A DNA stretch of 64,000 nt from Macellibacteroides fermentans (GTDB lineage: Bacteria; Bacteroidota; Bacteroidia; Bacteroidales; Tannerellaceae): NCBI RefSeq assembly GCF_013409575.1, contig NZ_JACCCY010000003.1, positions 1-64,000 on the forward strand, read 5' to 3'. Shown here piece by piece: positions 61,613 to 64,000 of this stretch. Position 1 is the first letter of the stretch. Every line of letters starts with the position of its first letter. Below the pieces are notes generated by a model, which saw nothing but the letters and a program-made list of their open reading frames with translations, was not told the origin of the DNA and searched no databases. The position numbers and the translations under genes are program-made.

Positions 61613-62320
61613 TTAATAATAACTATTCTCATTGTTGCAGGGCCGGTCTCGGGGTCCGAAGTCCCACGTTACCGAAAGCATCAAAAAAGAATACCAATCT
61701 TTATTCTTCAATGCGCTCCCTTTCATTTTATAGGGATCATCCAGCAATTGGTTGTCGCCGGTAACATCCAGATTGTCTCCAAACAGTTTTCTGTATGAAA
61801 ACTCGCACCCGATATTTACCCGGTTCATCAACTTGTACTTAATCCCTATGCCCAGAGGCAGGTTAACACCGGCAGACGTATTTCCTTCTCCAAAAGACGT
61901 TGTTAAACCAAGTCCCGTAAAAATATACGGTGTCATTCTTTTTGTATAAGCGTATGTATACTTGTCGCTATACGGAAAGAAATTAAACTCGATCTGCCCC
62001 CCCAGGTCTACCATATTCTTTGTAAAAGATACCGGCATCGCTCCCGGAAATACGTTATCCGTATTATCGGTGCTTCCCGAAACCTTTCCCCAAAGCAAAG
62101 ATCCTTTAAGCGCCCAACGGAAATTGGTGTTGTATCTTACAACAGCGCCGGCAGCAGGATTCAACTCTTTGAATAAACTGCTTTTGTTGACATCGCCCAT
62201 ATAAAAGGCTCCGCCAGCCATTCCTCCTATTTCATATTTATATTCCTGTGCCTTCGTAAAGACAAAGGAAAAACTGATTGCAAAAATCAGAAAAGCCTGT
62301 TTAAAGAAAGTTGAATTCAT
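61613..62320 (-). CDS. DUF6089 outer-membrane beta-barrel protein
   Basis: The 235-residue protein has a signal peptide (MNSTFFKQAFLIFAISFSFV, cleaved near TKAQ) and a small beta-barrel pattern of about eight strands, with GAFYMGDVNKSSLFKELNPA near the start. DUF6089 proteins typically precede uppS-bamA in Bacteroidetes, suggesting a role in outer-membrane assembly or as a small porin. The actual function is unknown. Confidence 0.88.
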   Translation of the reverse strand: MNSTFFKQAFLIFAISFSFVFTKAQEYKYEIGGMAGGAFYMGDVNKSSLFKELNPAAGAVVRYNTNFRWALKGSLLWGKVSGSTDNTDNVFPGAMPVSFTKNMVDLGGQIEFNFFPYSDKYTYAYTKRMTPYIFTGLGLTTSFGEGNTSAGVNLPLGIGIKYKLMNRVNIGCEFSYRKLFGDNLDVTGDNQLLDDPYKMKGSALKNKDWYSFLMLSVTWDFGPRDRPCNNENSYY

Positions 62321-62392
62321 ATCCTTCGAATTTATTTATCACACCATTCCTAACGTTAAAAGCAGTGCAAAATTATGATTCAAAGGAACATT

Positions 62393-63739
62393 CTACTCTT
62401 TAAAGCCCAATCTGTTAATTCGTCCGCGCCATGTTTCGTTCAGTTCCGAGCCACCATTTGTACTCTTCCCTCCGAAAATAAGCATGAATTTTGATTTCTC
62501 CACTACCACAGAAGCATCGCCTCTACCAGTATATACAGCGGGTAACATAACCATCGAATCGGCTAAAGCCCAGGATACCCCTTTATCGATAGACAAATAA
62601 ATATCACTTGTTCCCTTGCCGGCGGTAGTAAAACCACCAATCAGGAAGAACTTATCATCGTAATAGGTAAGCGAAGCACCTTCTCTTTTTCCAAAATAGG
62701 AAGAAGAAGCATCTGTAAGAAGCGCCCAAGACTTTCCATCAAAAGTACTCCAGGCCGCATTGGTAAGTTCGCCTGCAGCAGTTTTACCGGCTACTGTCAT
62801 TAAGCGGGCAAAGTACATCGAGTTGTAAGAAAGAGCCGAGAATCCGGAAACAGGGAACTGATCCGGAGCGATCTCACCCATGGTAAATACACCGGCTTCA
62901 CTCATTGCAGCAAATCGGTATACACCCGAGTCGTCCACTAAAAGAGACAATGCCGGAGCCGAGTTGTTATCTTCATTAATTGCACCGTAAACAGCAACCA
63001 CCTTAGGAGCTCCTGCTACCTGAACAAAAGAAGTTTTATCGGTCGAACGGTACAAAGCACCCGATGCAGCAGGTACATACACCTCGTTATTAAAGAATAC
63101 AGCCTGTTTGATCAATGCATCGGCAGGGAAACCTGTCAATTGATTTTTTGTCCACACCGGCTTATCTGTAGCCGGCGAAGTATACAATTCATGTGCGGAA
63201 GCACCCTTTGCATACATGTAAAGAGTGGCACTGTCGGGACTCATCAGCACCTGCTGTTTTTGTACAGCCTGTGGTAACATCGTATTAGTGTATAACCCCC
63301 ATTCCAACGAATCGGGCACCACCTGATGAATATTCACCTGGGCACGGTATGTCTTTTTTGTAACACCGTCGTATGCAGTAGTGATAAATGTAACCGGTTT
63401 AGAGAAGTTAAGCGAATCGGAACCGTTCCACCAGATGGTGTCGCCGGTTGCTTCCTGAATTACCTGAATAGACGAAAAGCCGGATGCAGCAGTAAATTTA
63501 CATACCACCTTTTCGATTTTCGTTCCATAATCCATGGAATCGATATTATAAATACGATCGTTCAGCTGATCTATGGAAAACTTAACACTATTCAATCCGG
63601 GGACAGAGTCGTTAGACAGTGAAAAGGCTTTAACCTGAGGATCTTTGATTGTAACATTTTCCACCTCATCATTTCCCAAACAGGAAGAAAGTGCCAGCAT
63701 GCAACTACCAACCAGGAATAGTACTACTTTATTTTTCAT
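62393..63739 (-). CDS. DUF6242 domain lipoprotein with propeller-like C-terminal domain
   Basis: The product from the ATG at 63739 has 448 residues and starts MKNKVVLFLVGSCMLALSSC, a classical lipoprotein signal. An N-terminal immunoglobulin-like part (about 25-140) is followed by blades resembling Kelch or sialidase repeats such as FFLIGGFTTAGKGTSDIYLS and FMLIFGGKSTNGGSELNETW. It is probably surface- or periplasm-anchored and may bind ligand or partner proteins. In-frame ATGs at 63748 and 63760 are also possible. The next gene is DUF6089, 73 bases downstream. Confidence 0.82.
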   Translation of the reverse strand: MKNKVVLFLVGSCMLALSSCLGNDEVENVTIKDPQVKAFSLSNDSVPGLNSVKFSIDQLNDRIYNIDSMDYGTKIEKVVCKFTAASGFSSIQVIQEATGDTIWWNGSDSLNFSKPVTFITTAYDGVTKKTYRAQVNIHQVVPDSLEWGLYTNTMLPQAVQKQQVLMSPDSATLYMYAKGASAHELYTSPATDKPVWTKNQLTGFPADALIKQAVFFNNEVYVPAASGALYRSTDKTSFVQVAGAPKVVAVYGAINEDNNSAPALSLLVDDSGVYRFAAMSEAGVFTMGEIAPDQFPVSGFSALSYNSMYFARLMTVAGKTAAGELTNAAWSTFDGKSWALLTDASSSYFGKREGASLTYYDDKFFLIGGFTTAGKGTSDIYLSIDKGVSWALADSMVMLPAVYTGRGDASVVVEKSKFMLIFGGKSTNGGSELNETWRGRINRLGFKE

Positions 63740-63768
63740 CAAAAGCATAAGTTTAATCATATAAGGCA

Positions 63769-63776
63769 CAAAAGTA
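63769..63776 (-). promoter_or_regulatory. -7 promoter box for the DUF6242 gene
   Basis: The minus strand reads TACTTTTG, an exact TAnnTTTG match, 29 bases before the ATG at 63739. A frame extension to 63802 would cross it. Confidence 0.55.
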
Positions 63777-63850
63777 GAAACATTTTTTGCTTTCCGCCCC
63801 ATATTTAATCAATATTTATATTATTTTAGTGTCAATACACAGAATCCGAT

Positions 63851-64000
63851 CTAAAAATCGGTTCGTCTGTACCAGTCAATTTTCGAATCGTTATGCAATA
63901 TCGTAGACTGGGGCAACAGATTCAGCGCCGGGGCAGGCACTCCGTCCTTAAGATACACATGAGCCGTCTCCACCCGGATTTCATCCCATAAGTTGGCAGC
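63851..64000 (-). CDS. C-terminal fragment, probably RibD (riboflavin biosynthesis), cut by right edge
   Basis: The minus strand from base 64000 is open for 49 residues to a TAG at 63851. It contains AANLWDEIRVETAHVYLKDG, then VPAPALNLLPQST and an end of IDWYRRTDF. A LWDE-R-x-E...G-V-x-APAL pattern is typical of the C-terminus of RibD, the bifunctional deaminase/reductase of riboflavin synthesis. With only 49 residues the assignment is tentative. No start is visible because it lies beyond the window. Confidence 0.45.
   Translation of the reverse strand, partial: AANLWDEIRVETAHVYLKDGVPAPALNLLPQSTILHNDSKIDWYRRTDF

Overview
This window looks like chromosomal DNA from a member of the Bacteroidales, most likely a Parabacteroides-, Tannerella- or Dysgonomonas-like lineage. 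The evidence is type III glutamine synthetase, type IX secretion components (PorQ and a PorE-like protein), the gene order DUF6089-uppS-bamA-ompH-ompH-murI, an ExbB carrying a signal peptide, a TolC/HlyD/FtsX efflux operon with a sigma-54 regulator, and many promoters of the Bacteroidetes form TAnnTTTG. Shine-Dalgarno sequences are mostly absent. The species cannot be named from this sequence alone.

Layout. 1-8.9 kb: a MATE pump cut by the left edge, a Tat-exported TIM-barrel protein, glnN, a patatin phospholipase, a GH13 amylase, prs and mnmA. 8.9-20.5 kb: a DUF5009 acyltransferase, a PorE-like OmpA lipoprotein, NDH-2, pfkA, the porQ-cmk-ispH cluster, a TonB-type transducer, a polyprenyl synthase, tatD and tRNA-Ser. 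20.5-28.7 kb: exbB-(4-TM protein)-exbD-exbD, a GNAT enzyme, an Lrp regulator, asnS, an rluB-like gene with a long Y/G/N/R-rich tail, and purB. 28.8-29.4 kb: two identical tRNA-Val genes followed by insertion-sequence scars. 29.4-31.3 kb: a SWIM zinc-finger protein with a possible Cys-rich microprotein just upstream.

31.4-42.1 kb is the main accessory block: a five-gene tripartite ABC efflux operon (tolC-hlyD-ftsX-ATPase-ftsX) read leftward, and divergently an NtrC-type response regulator and its kinase. The shared intergenic region holds a sigma-54-like promoter and two near-identical sites 21 bp apart that could be regulator binding sites. 42.1-45.2 kb: doxX, a 650-bp gene-free stretch with short repeats, tRNA-Arg, asnA and ung. 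45.2-50 kb: an LptD-like protein, an HD protein and NamZ/DUF1343. 50-56 kb: a TonB receptor, a META lipoprotein, a second MATE pump, an M23 peptidase and a YccF protein. 56-64 kb: murI, two ompH/skp genes, bamA, uppS, a DUF6089 protein, a DUF6242 lipoprotein, and the 3' end of a probable ribD.

The main theme is building and energising the envelope: outer-membrane protein insertion (BamA, Skp), LPS export (LptD), peptidoglycan precursors and turnover (MurI, UppS, NamZ, M23), Ton energy (TonB, ExbB, ExbD) and type IX secretion. Central nitrogen, nucleotide and tRNA genes are interspersed. I found no CRISPR array, prophage or complete mobile element.
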